Of a stretch of DNA of 33,022 bases, positions 1 to 7,113 are shown piece by piece. Source of the DNA: GCA-2688105 sp964499445 (GTDB lineage Bacteria > Chloroflexota > Dehalococcoidia > Dehalococcoidales > GCA-2688105); NCBI GenBank assembly GCA_964499445.1, contig CAZCLE010000009.1, positions 1-33,022 of the forward strand. Direction: 5' to 3'. The notes under the pieces were generated by a model that saw nothing but the letters and a program-made list of their open reading frames with translations, made no database searches and was not told the DNA's origin. Position 1 is the stretch's first letter; each line of letters opens with the position of its first letter. A program made the translations under genes and the position numbers.

Positions 1-69
1 AGACGCGGCAGTCTCAAAAACTGTTGAAGGGCGACCTTCGTGTCGGTTCGAGTCCGACCTTCGGCACCA
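1..69 (+). tRNA. tRNA-Leu (CAA), 5' end cut off by the window
   Basis: The anticodon arm (8-24) has a 5-bp stem and the loop CTCAAAA, giving anticodon CAA at 15-17. A long variable arm (26-39, GAAGG paired with CCTTC) is typical of a class II tRNA such as Leu. The T arm is at 42-58, the 3' acceptor strand at 59-65, discriminator A at 66 and an encoded CCA at 67-69. The D arm and 5' acceptor strand lie outside the window. Confidence 0.93.
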
Positions 70-76
70 GGATTGA

Positions 77-150
77 TGCCGAGTTGTGTAGTGGTAGCAC
101 GGGGGACTTTGAATCCTCTAGCCCTGGTTCGAATCCAGGCTCGGCAGCCA
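77..150 (+). tRNA. tRNA-Gln (UUG)
   Basis: All seven acceptor pairs form between 77-83 and 140-146. The anticodon stem is 102-106 with 114-118, and the loop CTTTGAA gives anticodon TTG at 109-111. The discriminator is G147 and CCA is encoded at 148-150. It lies 7 bp after tRNA-Leu and 6 bp before tRNA-Asn, so the three are probably one transcript. Confidence 0.96.
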
Positions 151-156
151 TGGCGC

Positions 157-231
157 TCCCCGGTAGCTCAATGGTAGAGCGGGCGGCTGTTAACCGCTAG
201 GTTGTAGGTTCGAGTCCTACCCGGGGAGCCA
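157..231 (+). tRNA. tRNA-Asn (GUU)
   Basis: Acceptor strand 157-163 pairs with 221-227. The D stem GCTC/GAGC is at 166-180, the anticodon loop CTGTTAA (187-193) gives GTT at 189-191, and the T stem is 204-208 with 216-220. CCA is encoded at 229-231. The last seven bases (GGAGCCA, 225-231) recur at 896-902 as the start of a direct repeat flanking the next two genes, so this tRNA may once have been an integration or duplication target. Confidence 0.96.
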
Positions 232-276
232 ATCTTTTCCAAACCAGCTATCAATCCAGAACTATGGCAAGCCAGT
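225..276 (+). repeat. Left copy of a direct repeat starting in the tRNA-Asn 3' end
   Basis: GGAGCCA, then a T-rich spacer, then 34 bp at 243-276 match 896-945 with one mismatch in the 34 bp (G259 against C928). On the minus strand this copy still reads as the last codons of the gene at 920-1459 (WLAIVLD then TGA, stop at 251-253). It is therefore a duplicated tail of that gene. Similarity stops at 276. Confidence 0.85.
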
Positions 277-346
277 GGAAAATTGGCAACAAACTGGTGG
301 GTGGATAACAGCCTAGCTCCCACAGGGTAACTACAAAGGTAGGATA

Positions 347-610
347 ATGAGAACCGATATTGTCAATAAGATAGATTTAATGTGTGAGGAATGTGGATAT
401 CAATGGACTATAAACCCACAACCCCTGATGATGCCAGATGCCGAGTGGCTTGTTTTGGTCTGCCCTAACTGTCTTAAAACTACAACCAAATTAGACTGGA
501 GGGGAGGGACTAAATTACCTCTGGAGAGTAGAGGCTATTGGGCCCATCGCTACTCCGAGGGGAAAAGGCTGGTGGTGATGCCTAGCACCTACTCCGCAGA
601 GGAAATGTAG
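347..610 (+). CDS. Small zinc-ribbon protein, tandem copy 1
   Basis: This 87-residue protein of unknown function has two CxxC knuckles, C13/C16 in CEECGY and C39/C42 in CPNC, enough to bind one zinc ion as a treble-clef or rubredoxin-like ribbon. There is no signal peptide or membrane segment, so it should be cytoplasmic. The next gene is a paralog with the same cysteine spacing and the shared segments MRTDI, CEECGY, WTINPQ, EWLVLVCPNC and PSTYS. This copy has about nine extra residues before the C-terminal PSTYS. The ribosome binding site is weak (an AGG about 6 nt upstream of ATG). A faint TTGGCA-N17-TAACAG at 283-311 could be a promoter. Real because of the conserved cysteines and the paralog; partner unknown. 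Confidence 0.75.
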   Translation: MRTDIVNKIDLMCEECGYQWTINPQPLMMPDAEWLVLVCPNCLKTTTKLDWRGGTKLPLESRGYWAHRYSEGKRLVVMPSTYSAEEM

Positions 611-656
611 ATGTTGGTGGGAACATTTCAAACGGAGGAATAACAAAGGATAAATA

Positions 657-893
657 ATGAGAACCGATATCATTGATAGGGTAGATTTAATCTGTGAGGA
701 ATGTGGATATGAATGGACTATAAACCCACAAACCCTAATGACGCCAGGTCAGGAGTGGCTTGTTTTGGTCTGCCCCAACTGTAAAGAGACTACAGCCTTG
801 TTAAACTGGAGGGGAGCAAGTAGATTCCCTGTGGAGGGTAGCAAGAGAGGGCTGGTGGTGCTGCCTAGCACTTACTCCACAGAGGAAAGGTAA
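657..893 (+). CDS. Small zinc-ribbon protein, tandem copy 2
   Basis: This 78-residue paralog of the preceding gene keeps C13/C16 and C39/C42 and the PSTYS motif near the C-terminus, but lacks about nine residues of the 540s region of copy 1. The sequence just before its ATG (AACAAAGGATAAATA) resembles the region before copy 1, so the duplicated unit includes the translation start. An SD-like GGAGG lies near 634-638, too far upstream to be ideal, and AAAGGAT is closer. The stop codon is followed at once by the right copy of the flanking direct repeat (896-945). Function unknown; zinc binding is inferred from the cysteines. Confidence 0.75.
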   Translation: MRTDIIDRVDLICEECGYEWTINPQTLMTPGQEWLVLVCPNCKETTALLNWRGASRFPVEGSKRGLVVLPSTYSTEER

Positions 894-895
894 AA

Positions 896-945
896 GGAGC
901 CATTTTTTCAGACCAGCTATCAATCCACAACTATGGCAAGCCAGT
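896..945 (+). repeat. Right copy of the direct repeat (see 225-276)
   Basis: It begins with the same GGAGCCA as the tRNA-Asn 3' end and runs into the 3' coding end of the minus-strand transglutaminase-like gene, whose stop is at 920-922. With the left copy it frames about 620 bp holding the two zinc-ribbon genes. This is what a site-specific insertion next to a tRNA, or an illegitimate duplication, would leave behind. Confidence 0.85.
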
Positions 946-1459
946 ATTCGTCAGTCTGTGGCTCTACATAGTAGCAATCGTTGCCAATAAATACACTACA
1001 TATTGCGTGTGCTTCTCCCGGCCTGGTCAACAACTGATTGTTATCATGCCGTCTATATGGATGATGAAGAATCTGTACCCACATATAGTAGCCATCTTCA
1101 ATAGCTTGCTTGGCCAAGTTGCGAGCAAAATCATCACAATCATAGCTAGAAAGCTCCGTTTTCTCTACCAAATAAAGGCGATGGTCAACACCATTCTTCT
1201 CTAACCACCTTTCGAGTTCCCTGGTATCTTGAAATGTTCTTAATTTTCTGGGAACTTCTACTATCTCTACCCCCACCACTTCCCGCTCTACCTCAATAGG
1301 CACCGGCTTGGCTACGTATGTTGTCCCTGCTATCACCTGTGGCTTAAAAAGCGCCCACCCGCAGAGCATCTCCAGACAGAATATAACTAGAAGGCAGAGC
1401 AGTAAAATCAATAAACCCTTCACTTCCTGACCCCTATCGGCTCCGGTTAAGTTATTCAT
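920..1459 (-). CDS. Membrane-anchored transglutaminase-like protein
   Basis: This 179-residue protein has one N-terminal membrane segment (about 15-37) and an extracytoplasmic domain. The domain has a transglutaminase-like Cys-His-acid arrangement: C108 in YDCDDFA, H151 in GEAHAI, and E166 or D170 in VEPQTDE. This fold is found in bacterial cysteine peptidases and amide-bond enzymes; the substrate cannot be told from sequence. The protein is short for the family and carries little beyond the catalytic core. Its C-terminal codons fall in the 896-945 direct repeat, and a remnant of the same tail sits beside tRNA-Asn. A strong minus-strand promoter at 1578-1606 would give a leader of about 110 nt. 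The family call rests on motif order, not on a profile search. Confidence 0.75.
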   Translation of the reverse strand: MNNLTGADRGQEVKGLLILLLCLLVIFCLEMLCGWALFKPQVIAGTTYVAKPVPIEVEREVVGVEIVEVPRKLRTFQDTRELERWLEKNGVDHRLYLVEKTELSSYDCDDFARNLAKQAIEDGYYMWVQILHHPYRRHDNNQLLTRPGEAHAICSVFIGNDCYYVEPQTDEYWLAIVVD

Positions 1460-1577
1460 AGCTACACGCCTATCTTCGGAGCTAGTCTTTATTGCTATAA
1501 AACTACAGCTAGAATCTCACTAAAAAAATTACCCAGAAGAGATACGAAATAGGGTTCATCTTAATATAGTATTCAAC

Positions 1578-1606
1578 AGTATAAACCATTTAAAGACAAC
1601 AGTCAA
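1578..1606 (-). promoter_or_regulatory. Sigma-70-type promoter for the transglutaminase-like gene
   Basis: On the minus strand TTGACT (1601-1606) and TATACT (1578-1583) are separated by exactly 17 bp; each matches five of six consensus bases. The predicted start of transcription is near 1571. This site and the prfA promoter occupy the otherwise gene-free stretch 1460-1810, where I see nothing else. Confidence 0.7.
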
Positions 1607-1759
1607 TATTTGTGCTAAATATCGCCCAATGGCAAACCAAGCTTGCCGCTTTTAAGAGGGAGAACACAGTTTTTGCAGAAGTATAGTCTGCCTAAAGTCC
1701 CTTATTACCACAAAGCAAGAGGGCTTACGATTAATAAACAACCTTTACCCCCTTGTTTT

Positions 1760-1788
1760 TTGAGCGCTAGCTAGGGCTGTGATATAAT
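1760..1788 (+). promoter_or_regulatory. Promoter of prfA-prmC
   Basis: TTGAGC (1760-1765), a 17-bp spacer and a perfect TATAAT (1783-1788) preceded by TGA, giving an extended -10. Transcription should start near 1795, leaving a leader of about 16 nt before the prfA ATG. Confidence 0.75.
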
Positions 1789-1810
1789 AACAAGGCAGGT
1801 AAAATAAACC

Positions 1811-2881
1811 ATGCTGGACCAGTTAGAAAGAGTTGAGCAGCACTATCAGGAACTAGACCGCCAATTAGCTTCGCCTGAGCTAACCTCCGACCTTGACCGA
1901 TTGCAGGCCTTAGCTCAGGAGAAAGCCGGTATTGAAGGCCTGGTAACCAAGTATAGGGAATATAAAGCCACCGCCAGGTCGCTAGAGGAGACCAGGGCGA
2001 TGCTAGATGGTAAGCTGGACGAAGACATGGTGTCTTTAGCCAAGCAAGAGATAGAAAGCCTTGAGTCGCGACTAGACCGTCTGCTTTTAGAGCTTAAACT
2101 TACCCTGCTGCCCAAGGATGCCAATGATGAAAGAGACATCATTATGGAAATCAGAGCCGGGGCTGGCGGTGATGAGGCGGCGTTGTTTGCCACTGACCTC
2201 TTCCGCATGTATAGTCGGTATGCTCAATCTAAAGGCTGGGGAATAGACATTATTGACCGTAACGAAAGCGACATAGGTGGCTTTAAGGAAATCATATTTG
2301 AGATAAAAGGCAAAGGCGCTTTCAGCCAGCTCAAGTATGAAAGGGGGGTTCACCGGGTACAGCGAGTGCCTACCACCGAATCTTCAGGTAGAATTCACAC
2401 CTCAACCGCTACCATAGCCGTTCTCCCCGAGGCTGACGAGGTAGAGGTATCCATAAAGCCCGAAGACCTGAGGGTTGACATCTACCACAGCGGAGGCGCC
2501 GGGGGACAGCATGTAAATAAGGTAGCTACCGCCGTCCGCATCACCCACTTGCCTACCGGCATAGTAACCATCTGCCAGGATGAACGCTCACAGCTTAGAA
2601 ATAAGACGAAGGCGATGTCAGTACTCCGAGCCCGACTCCTGGATATAGAGCAGCGCAAACAGGAAGAGGAAATAACCACCCAGCGTCGCTCCCAGGTAGG
2701 CACCGGCGACCGTGCCGAAAAGATACGAACCTACAACTTCCCTCAAGACCGGGTTACTGACCACCGCATCGGTCTAACCCTCCGTAACCTGTCCCGAATC
2801 CTGGAAGGAGGTCTTGACGAGCTCATCGACGCCCTAGCCACCAGCGACCAGGCGAAACAGCTAGAGAAGCAACTGGCATGA
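1811..2881 (+). CDS. prfA: Peptide chain release factor 1
   Basis: RF1 recognises UAA and UAG in the ribosomal A site and triggers peptide release. The 356-residue length is normal for the family. The N-terminal coiled-coil domain covers about 1-110. The stop-codon recognition region carries a PxT-type tripeptide (PTT in QRVPTTESSGRIHTS) rather than the SPF of RF2. The catalytic GGQ is at residues 231-233 in GGAGGQHVN, and the conserved TYNFPQDRVTDHRI follows. The ATG is preceded by a weak GCAGGT ribosome site about 10 nt upstream. The stop codon overlaps the prmC start (ATGA), so the two are translationally coupled. Confidence 0.98.
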   Translation: MLDQLERVEQHYQELDRQLASPELTSDLDRLQALAQEKAGIEGLVTKYREYKATARSLEETRAMLDGKLDEDMVSLAKQEIESLESRLDRLLLELKLTLLPKDANDERDIIMEIRAGAGGDEAALFATDLFRMYSRYAQSKGWGIDIIDRNESDIGGFKEIIFEIKGKGAFSQLKYERGVHRVQRVPTTESSGRIHTSTATIAVLPEADEVEVSIKPEDLRVDIYHSGGAGGQHVNKVATAVRITHLPTGIVTICQDERSQLRNKTKAMSVLRARLLDIEQRKQEEEITTQRRSQVGTGDRAEKIRTYNFPQDRVTDHRIGLTLRNLSRILEGGLDELIDALATSDQAKQLEKQLA

Positions 2882-3756
2882 CCCTAAAACAGGCTCTTAA
2901 GCACGCCCAGGGAATTTTCGTCGCTAATAACATAGAAGATGCCCGTCTCGAGAGCGAGCTACTGCTAAGGCACACCCTAAACATAAGCCAGACTCAATTA
3001 TATATAGACATCAACCAGGAATTAAGCCCGGAACAAGAGAAAGCCTTCTGGCATCTGGTTAAACGCCGCCTTAATGGTGAGCCCACCGTCTATATAACCG
3101 GACATCGCGAGTTCTATGGACTTGATTTCTGCGTTGACTCCAACGTTCTCATCCCCCGACCGGAAAGCGAGTTGCTGGTAGAAAAGGCTCTCCAATTAGC
3201 TCAACATCAACCTGGGGTTACTATAGCCGAAATTGGTACCGGCTGTGGGGCTATTGCCATCAGCCTGGCACTAAACCTGCCCCGAGCTAAAATCTATGCT
3301 ACCGATATATCAGCTCCCGCCCTCAAGGTTGCCCGAGCTAACTGCCAGAAGCATAGGGTAATAAATAAAGTTCGCCTCCTGCTGGGTAATATGCTTGACC
3401 CTCTACCCCAGCCGGTTGACCTGATATTAGCCAATCTCCCTTATGTTAAGGAATCAGAACTGCCTACCCAGTTTCCGGTGAGTTCTGAACCGAGGCTGGC
3501 ACTAAATGGAGGTCCAGATGGACTGGAAAGGATACGCCAGCTATGCCATCAGCTAAATGGCAAGCTTCGCCCCCGGGGCTCTCTGCTTCTGGAGATTGGA
3601 CAGGGGCAGGTAAAAGCCGTGGCCACCTTCTTATCTAACCTCTTCCCCTCAGCTGAGATAGAGGTCACCCCAGACTTGAGCGGTATAGACCGGGTAGTAA
3701 GCCTGCACCTGACTAAGCCTTCTCCGCTTGCTTTTCGGCTTGCCTCTCGGCAATAA
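2878..3756 (+). CDS. prmC: Release factor glutamine N5-methyltransferase
   Basis: PrmC (HemK) methylates the glutamine of the GGQ motif in RF1 and RF2 using S-adenosylmethionine; here it directly follows its substrate's gene with a 4-bp ATGA overlap. Visible motifs are the N-terminal substrate-binding segment ending in YITGHREFYGLDF, the conserved LIPRPE loop, and the SAM-binding EIGTGCGAIAISLA. The catalytic NPPY motif reads NLPY (residues 186-189). The 292-residue length is slightly long: the last residues after HLTK run into the 3' end of the opposing EF-G-like gene, an overlap of 44 bp. Confidence 0.96.
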   Translation: MTLKQALKHAQGIFVANNIEDARLESELLLRHTLNISQTQLYIDINQELSPEQEKAFWHLVKRRLNGEPTVYITGHREFYGLDFCVDSNVLIPRPESELLVEKALQLAQHQPGVTIAEIGTGCGAIAISLALNLPRAKIYATDISAPALKVARANCQKHRVINKVRLLLGNMLDPLPQPVDLILANLPYVKESELPTQFPVSSEPRLALNGGPDGLERIRQLCHQLNGKLRPRGSLLLEIGQGQVKAVATFLSNLFPSAEIEVTPDLSGIDRVVSLHLTKPSPLAFRLASRQ

Positions 3757-5782
3757 TCTTCTGAGTAATGTTAGCCGGCACTTCCTCATAATGGCTAAAG
3801 TCTACCGTATAGCTACCCCTGCCTTGTGTTATTGACTTGAGGTCTATAGCGTAGCGCAAAATCTCAGCCAGCGGTGCTTGAGCCTCAATGACATTGCTCC
3901 CATTCTCAGGGTTCATGCCCAGCACCTTGGCTCGCTTGGTATTAAGGTCACCAATAATATCACCGGTAAAGTCCTCAGGAACCCTCACCTTAATATTCAT
4001 TATCGGTTCGAGGAGGATGGGTTGCCCTTGAGACAATCCCTTCTTCAGCGCCTGGGCTCCAGCAATTTTGAAGCATATTTCTGAGGAATCAACCGGGTGA
4101 AAACTACCATCATACAGTGTTGCCTTTATATCAACAACCGGGTATCCAGCCTGTGTTCCCTCTCGCATAGCTTCATTAATCCCCTTCTCTACCGCCGGAA
4201 TATAATTCCTAGGGATGGCACCACCTACTATGGCTTTAACAAACTCGTAACCGCTGCCACGAGATAAAGGCTCTAAATTCAGGAGGACATGCCCGTACTG
4301 ACCATGCCCCCCGGTTTGCTTCTTATGCTTATACTCAGCCTTGGCGGGCACAGTAATCGTCTCTTTATACGGAACCTTTGGGGTTGCCAGCTCAACGCTG
4401 ACGCCGAATTTACGCTGCATCTTCTCGGCAGCCACTTCAAGGTGAGTCTCGCCAAGCCCGGAGAGAATGGTCTCATTGGTATCAGCGTCCCGGCGCACCT
4501 GAAGCGTAGGGTCCTCCTCAGTTAGCCGGGATAATGCCCCTCCCAGCTTATCCAGGTCGGCCTTGGTCTTGGGATGCACCGCCTCATTAAAAGCCGGTTC
4601 AGGGAATATGATGGGGGCAATCTTTATCGGCTTATCCCGACTACACAGTGTATCTCCGGTATTGGTTAAACTCAATTTGGCTACCGCCCCCATGTCCCCA
4701 GCCCCAAGCTGAGCTACTGGCTCCTGGTTCTTACCTCTCAGTATAAATAGCTGACCAATACGCTCCACCTCACCCCGGGTCACATTCCACGCCTGAGAAT
4801 TACTGTCAATAGCGCCGGTATAAACCCGGAAGTAGGTAAGTTTACCAACATATGGGTCAGCACTGGTCTTAAACACCAGGGCTGCCAAGGGAGCATCCTG
4901 ACTTGGCTCAATGGCTTCTTTAGCTGAATCACTAGTAATAATTACTTCGCGCTCCTTAGGTGATGGCAAATAACTATAGGCGGCGTCCAGCAGCGAGGTA
5001 ACCCCTATATTCCGGGTAGCTGAGCCAACCAAAACGGGCACAATCTTGCCGGTTACCACCCCCTCACGCAAGCCACTACTTAGCTCCTCCAGACTGAGCT
5101 CCTCGCCAGATAGGTACTTCTCCAGTAACCTATCATCAATTTCAGCCACCGCCTCTACCAACTTCTCACGAAAAGAATCGGCTTGAGCTTGCAATGATGA
5201 GGGTATCTCAGCCTCCTTCACCGGAGAACCGGTATAGCTTTTCATGGTCAGCAGGTCAACTATCCCCTGGAAATCACTTTGGGCACCTATAGGTAACTGC
5301 ACCGGTACGCATCTAGGGCTAAGCTTCGACTGAAGTTCCTTCACCGCACGATAGAAATCAGCATTCTCACGGTCCATCTTATTTACCAAGACAAGCCGAG
5401 GCAGGCTAGCTTCTTCACTATATGCCCACACCTGTTCACTGCCAACCTCAACGCCGGAGGCAGCGCATATTACAATTACCGCCCCCTCACTAACCTGTAT
5501 TGCTGCCTTGACCTCACCAACAAAGTCGGAATAACCGGGGGTATCAATAAGATTAACCTTAGCCCCCTTCCACTCGCAAGGAAGCATAGCTAAGTTAAGG
5601 CTAATCTGGCGCTTTACCTCATCCGGGTCGTAATCGGAGGTAGTAGTCCCATCGTCAACCTTGCCTAATCGCTTAACGGCACCAGCAGCAAGCAAAATTG
5701 CTTCTGACAGTGATGTCTTGCCGGCGCCACAATGAGACAGCAAAACCAGATTACGAATATTCTCCAATCCATACTGCTGCAT
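3713..5782 (-). CDS. EF-G-like translation GTPase (EF-G-2 type)
   Basis: This 689-residue protein has full EF-G architecture. The G domain has P-loop SHCGAGKTS (16-24), DTPGYSDF and NKMD; domain II follows, then domains III-V with the domain IV segment GGHGQYGHV and a conserved C-terminal region. The P-loop and the switch region (RQISLNLA where canonical EF-G has RGITI) are those of the EF-G-2/FusA2-like branch, not the main elongation factor. It may act in translocation under special conditions, ribosome recycling or another ribosome-linked role; sequence alone cannot decide. A good ribosome site (AGGTGA) precedes ATG, and a promoter lies at 5815-5843. The C-terminus is a short charged tail (AERQAEKQAEKA) overlapping prmC. 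Confidence 0.93.
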   Translation of the reverse strand: MQQYGLENIRNLVLLSHCGAGKTSLSEAILLAAGAVKRLGKVDDGTTTSDYDPDEVKRQISLNLAMLPCEWKGAKVNLIDTPGYSDFVGEVKAAIQVSEGAVIVICAASGVEVGSEQVWAYSEEASLPRLVLVNKMDRENADFYRAVKELQSKLSPRCVPVQLPIGAQSDFQGIVDLLTMKSYTGSPVKEAEIPSSLQAQADSFREKLVEAVAEIDDRLLEKYLSGEELSLEELSSGLREGVVTGKIVPVLVGSATRNIGVTSLLDAAYSYLPSPKEREVIITSDSAKEAIEPSQDAPLAALVFKTSADPYVGKLTYFRVYTGAIDSNSQAWNVTRGEVERIGQLFILRGKNQEPVAQLGAGDMGAVAKLSLTNTGDTLCSRDKPIKIAPIIFPEPAFNEAVHPKTKADLDKLGGALSRLTEEDPTLQVRRDADTNETILSGLGETHLEVAAEKMQRKFGVSVELATPKVPYKETITVPAKAEYKHKKQTGGHGQYGHVLLNLEPLSRGSGYEFVKAIVGGAIPRNYIPAVEKGINEAMREGTQAGYPVVDIKATLYDGSFHPVDSSEICFKIAGAQALKKGLSQGQPILLEPIMNIKVRVPEDFTGDIIGDLNTKRAKVLGMNPENGSNVIEAQAPLAEILRYAIDLKSITQGRGSYTVDFSHYEEVPANITQKIIAERQAEKQAEKA

Positions 5783-5814
5783 CTAATCACCTGCTCTCTC
5801 TAGATTTCTCTGAT

Positions 5815-5843
5815 ATTATAACCATAGTTGGTAGATACGGCAA
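5815..5843 (-). promoter_or_regulatory. Promoter of the EF-G-like gene
   Basis: On the minus strand TTGCCG (5838-5843), a 17-bp spacer and a perfect TATAAT (5815-5820) lie about 33 bp before the ATG. Confidence 0.65.
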
Positions 5844-5856
5844 GTAACTGTGATTA

Positions 5857-5980
5857 TCTATCTACCTCACCCCCTTAATCCCCCTATTGACGAACAACTT
5901 GATTGTCAATTGTGCACTCCTTCAAAGGGGAGGGGAAGTAAAAGGAAGAGGGGCTGTCGCCCCTCTTAGACTCCCTTTGT
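5857..5980. repeat. Hairpin repeat block, locus 1
   Basis: The block begins with the family's C-rich end (TCTACCTCACCCCCTTAATC), continues with a broken C-rich/G-rich palindrome (arms near 5879-5885 and 5919-5936) and ends with the hairpin AAGAGGGGC-TGTC-GCCCCTCTT (5946-5967). About 30 bp with ATTGAC/GTCAAT at its ends interrupt the palindrome, unlike the other copies. The hairpin lies about 105 bp past the stop of the leftward gene at 6073-6894 and is followed on that strand by CCTTTTACTT, so it could terminate that transcript. The rest of 5783-6072 holds the EF-G-like promoter and no gene that I can see. Confidence 0.75.
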
Positions 5981-6072
5981 CCTTGCACCTCTGAGGCTGA
6001 TAAGTGAACCCCCAGGGGAGGTGGGGCAACAGGCGTTAGCCGTCAATTTCTCTGGACTGACCAGTTATAAGG

Positions 6073-6894
6073 TTAACGCCTTCTTCTAAACAGAGACATG
6101 AGCCACAACAAGGCAATTATGCTCATAAAGGAGAACGGTGGGAACGGAGCGCCCCCTCCAGCCTGGGTAATGGCAACCGAGGGCGCCGCAGATGGTTTTA
6201 CTGGAGCTATGGCTTCTTCGCCTATTTCATAGGCAGCTAGCTCAACATTGATAAATTCCTTCGGTGCCCAGCCTAAAGGGTTATTCTTACCGGTTGCCTC
6301 AGCCCAGACCCAGCCCGGCTCGCCCTCCAGCTCAAAAACCGTGATTGCCTTCTTATAGTCAGGCAGGTAAACCAATGCCGCAGTATGTCCTATGCCAACC
6401 ACTATAGCCGAACGGTATCCAGCCCCCTTATACATAACCGCCAGCAGCACCGCAGAGTCTTCACAATCACCGTAACCAACCCCATTCTGGTCAATAATAG
6501 TCGCTAGCTCGTCGGCATTCTGGGCAAACTCGTCATATTTAAACTGCTCTATATCAGAGGCATAGTTTACCCTATCCCGCACGAAGCAAAATATCTCCTC
6601 TGCCCTCAACAATGGGTCCGGATATCGGGCGGCGAGTTGCTCACCCAGGCTGTAGGCTACCGCCGAGTCTTCCCCCAGACTCTCAAAGGCTATAACCGGA
6701 CGGAAAGTTGTCTCGCATATCTGATAAAAGCCGTCTTCACCACAGGCTCTAGTTCTACATATTCCCCAGTCATCAAATACATCACCGTCTGTCTCGTGGA
6801 AACCAGCCGACGGAGTCGCCGAAGCGTAACCAGTAGCCGCTAAACCAGCAACCAATACCAAGAGCAAACTCAGTAAAACCTTAATCCTGTTCAT
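6073..6894 (-). CDS. Exported transglutaminase-like protein with C-terminal anchor
   Basis: The N-terminus is a signal peptide (hydrophobic LLSLLLVLVAGLAATGYASA). The mature part carries a transglutaminase-like core with C146 in GYGDCEDSAVLLA, H172 in GIGHTAAL and E201 in WVWAEATG, in the right order and spacing for a Cys-His-acid site. The C-terminus is a hydrophobic helix followed by RRRR after a short PF-rich linker, a layout shared by retained or sorted surface proteins. It is probably an envelope enzyme acting on protein or peptide bonds; substrate unknown. I start at the second Met (6892-6894), 8 nt from GGAG; the ATG two codons earlier is only 2 nt from it. It shares the catalytic pattern with the gene at 920-1459, but the two are otherwise dissimilar. 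Confidence 0.82.
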   Translation of the reverse strand: MNRIKVLLSLLLVLVAGLAATGYASATPSAGFHETDGDVFDDWGICRTRACGEDGFYQICETTFRPVIAFESLGEDSAVAYSLGEQLAARYPDPLLRAEEIFCFVRDRVNYASDIEQFKYDEFAQNADELATIIDQNGVGYGDCEDSAVLLAVMYKGAGYRSAIVVGIGHTAALVYLPDYKKAITVFELEGEPGWVWAEATGKNNPLGWAPKEFINVELAAYEIGEEAIAPVKPSAAPSVAITQAGGGAPFPPFSFMSIIALLWLMSLFRRRR

Positions 6895-6956
6895 CACCAT
6901 AACTCCAGGAGGTCATTCACCGAAGGCTATCCCTACTTTATAAAGGACGATTAAGA

Positions 6957-7110
6957 AGGACACTAGCCCCTCTTTTTTTTATTCCCACCTCTCTTTATTA
7001 AGTAAAACCCGGCGTGGGGTGTTTAAGAGGGGCGCTAGCCCCTCTTTATTAATTCCTTCCCCCTCTCCTTTTAAGGAGAGGGGGATAAAGGGGGTGAGGT
7101 AGATAAAAAT
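6957..7110. repeat. Hairpin repeat block, locus 2
   Basis: It contains the hairpin AAGAGGGGC-GCTA-GCCCCTCTT (7025-7046) and a perfect palindrome with 12-bp arms CCCCCTCTCCTT/AAGGAGAGGGGG around TT (7059-7084), then the family end ATAAAGGGGGTGAGGTAGATA. A half-copy of the hairpin arm (CTAGCCCCTCTT followed by a T-run) lies at 6963-6980. The block starts just past the stop of the leftward gene at 7114, so it may terminate the xer cluster. Confidence 0.8.
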
Positions 7111-7113
7111 CCC

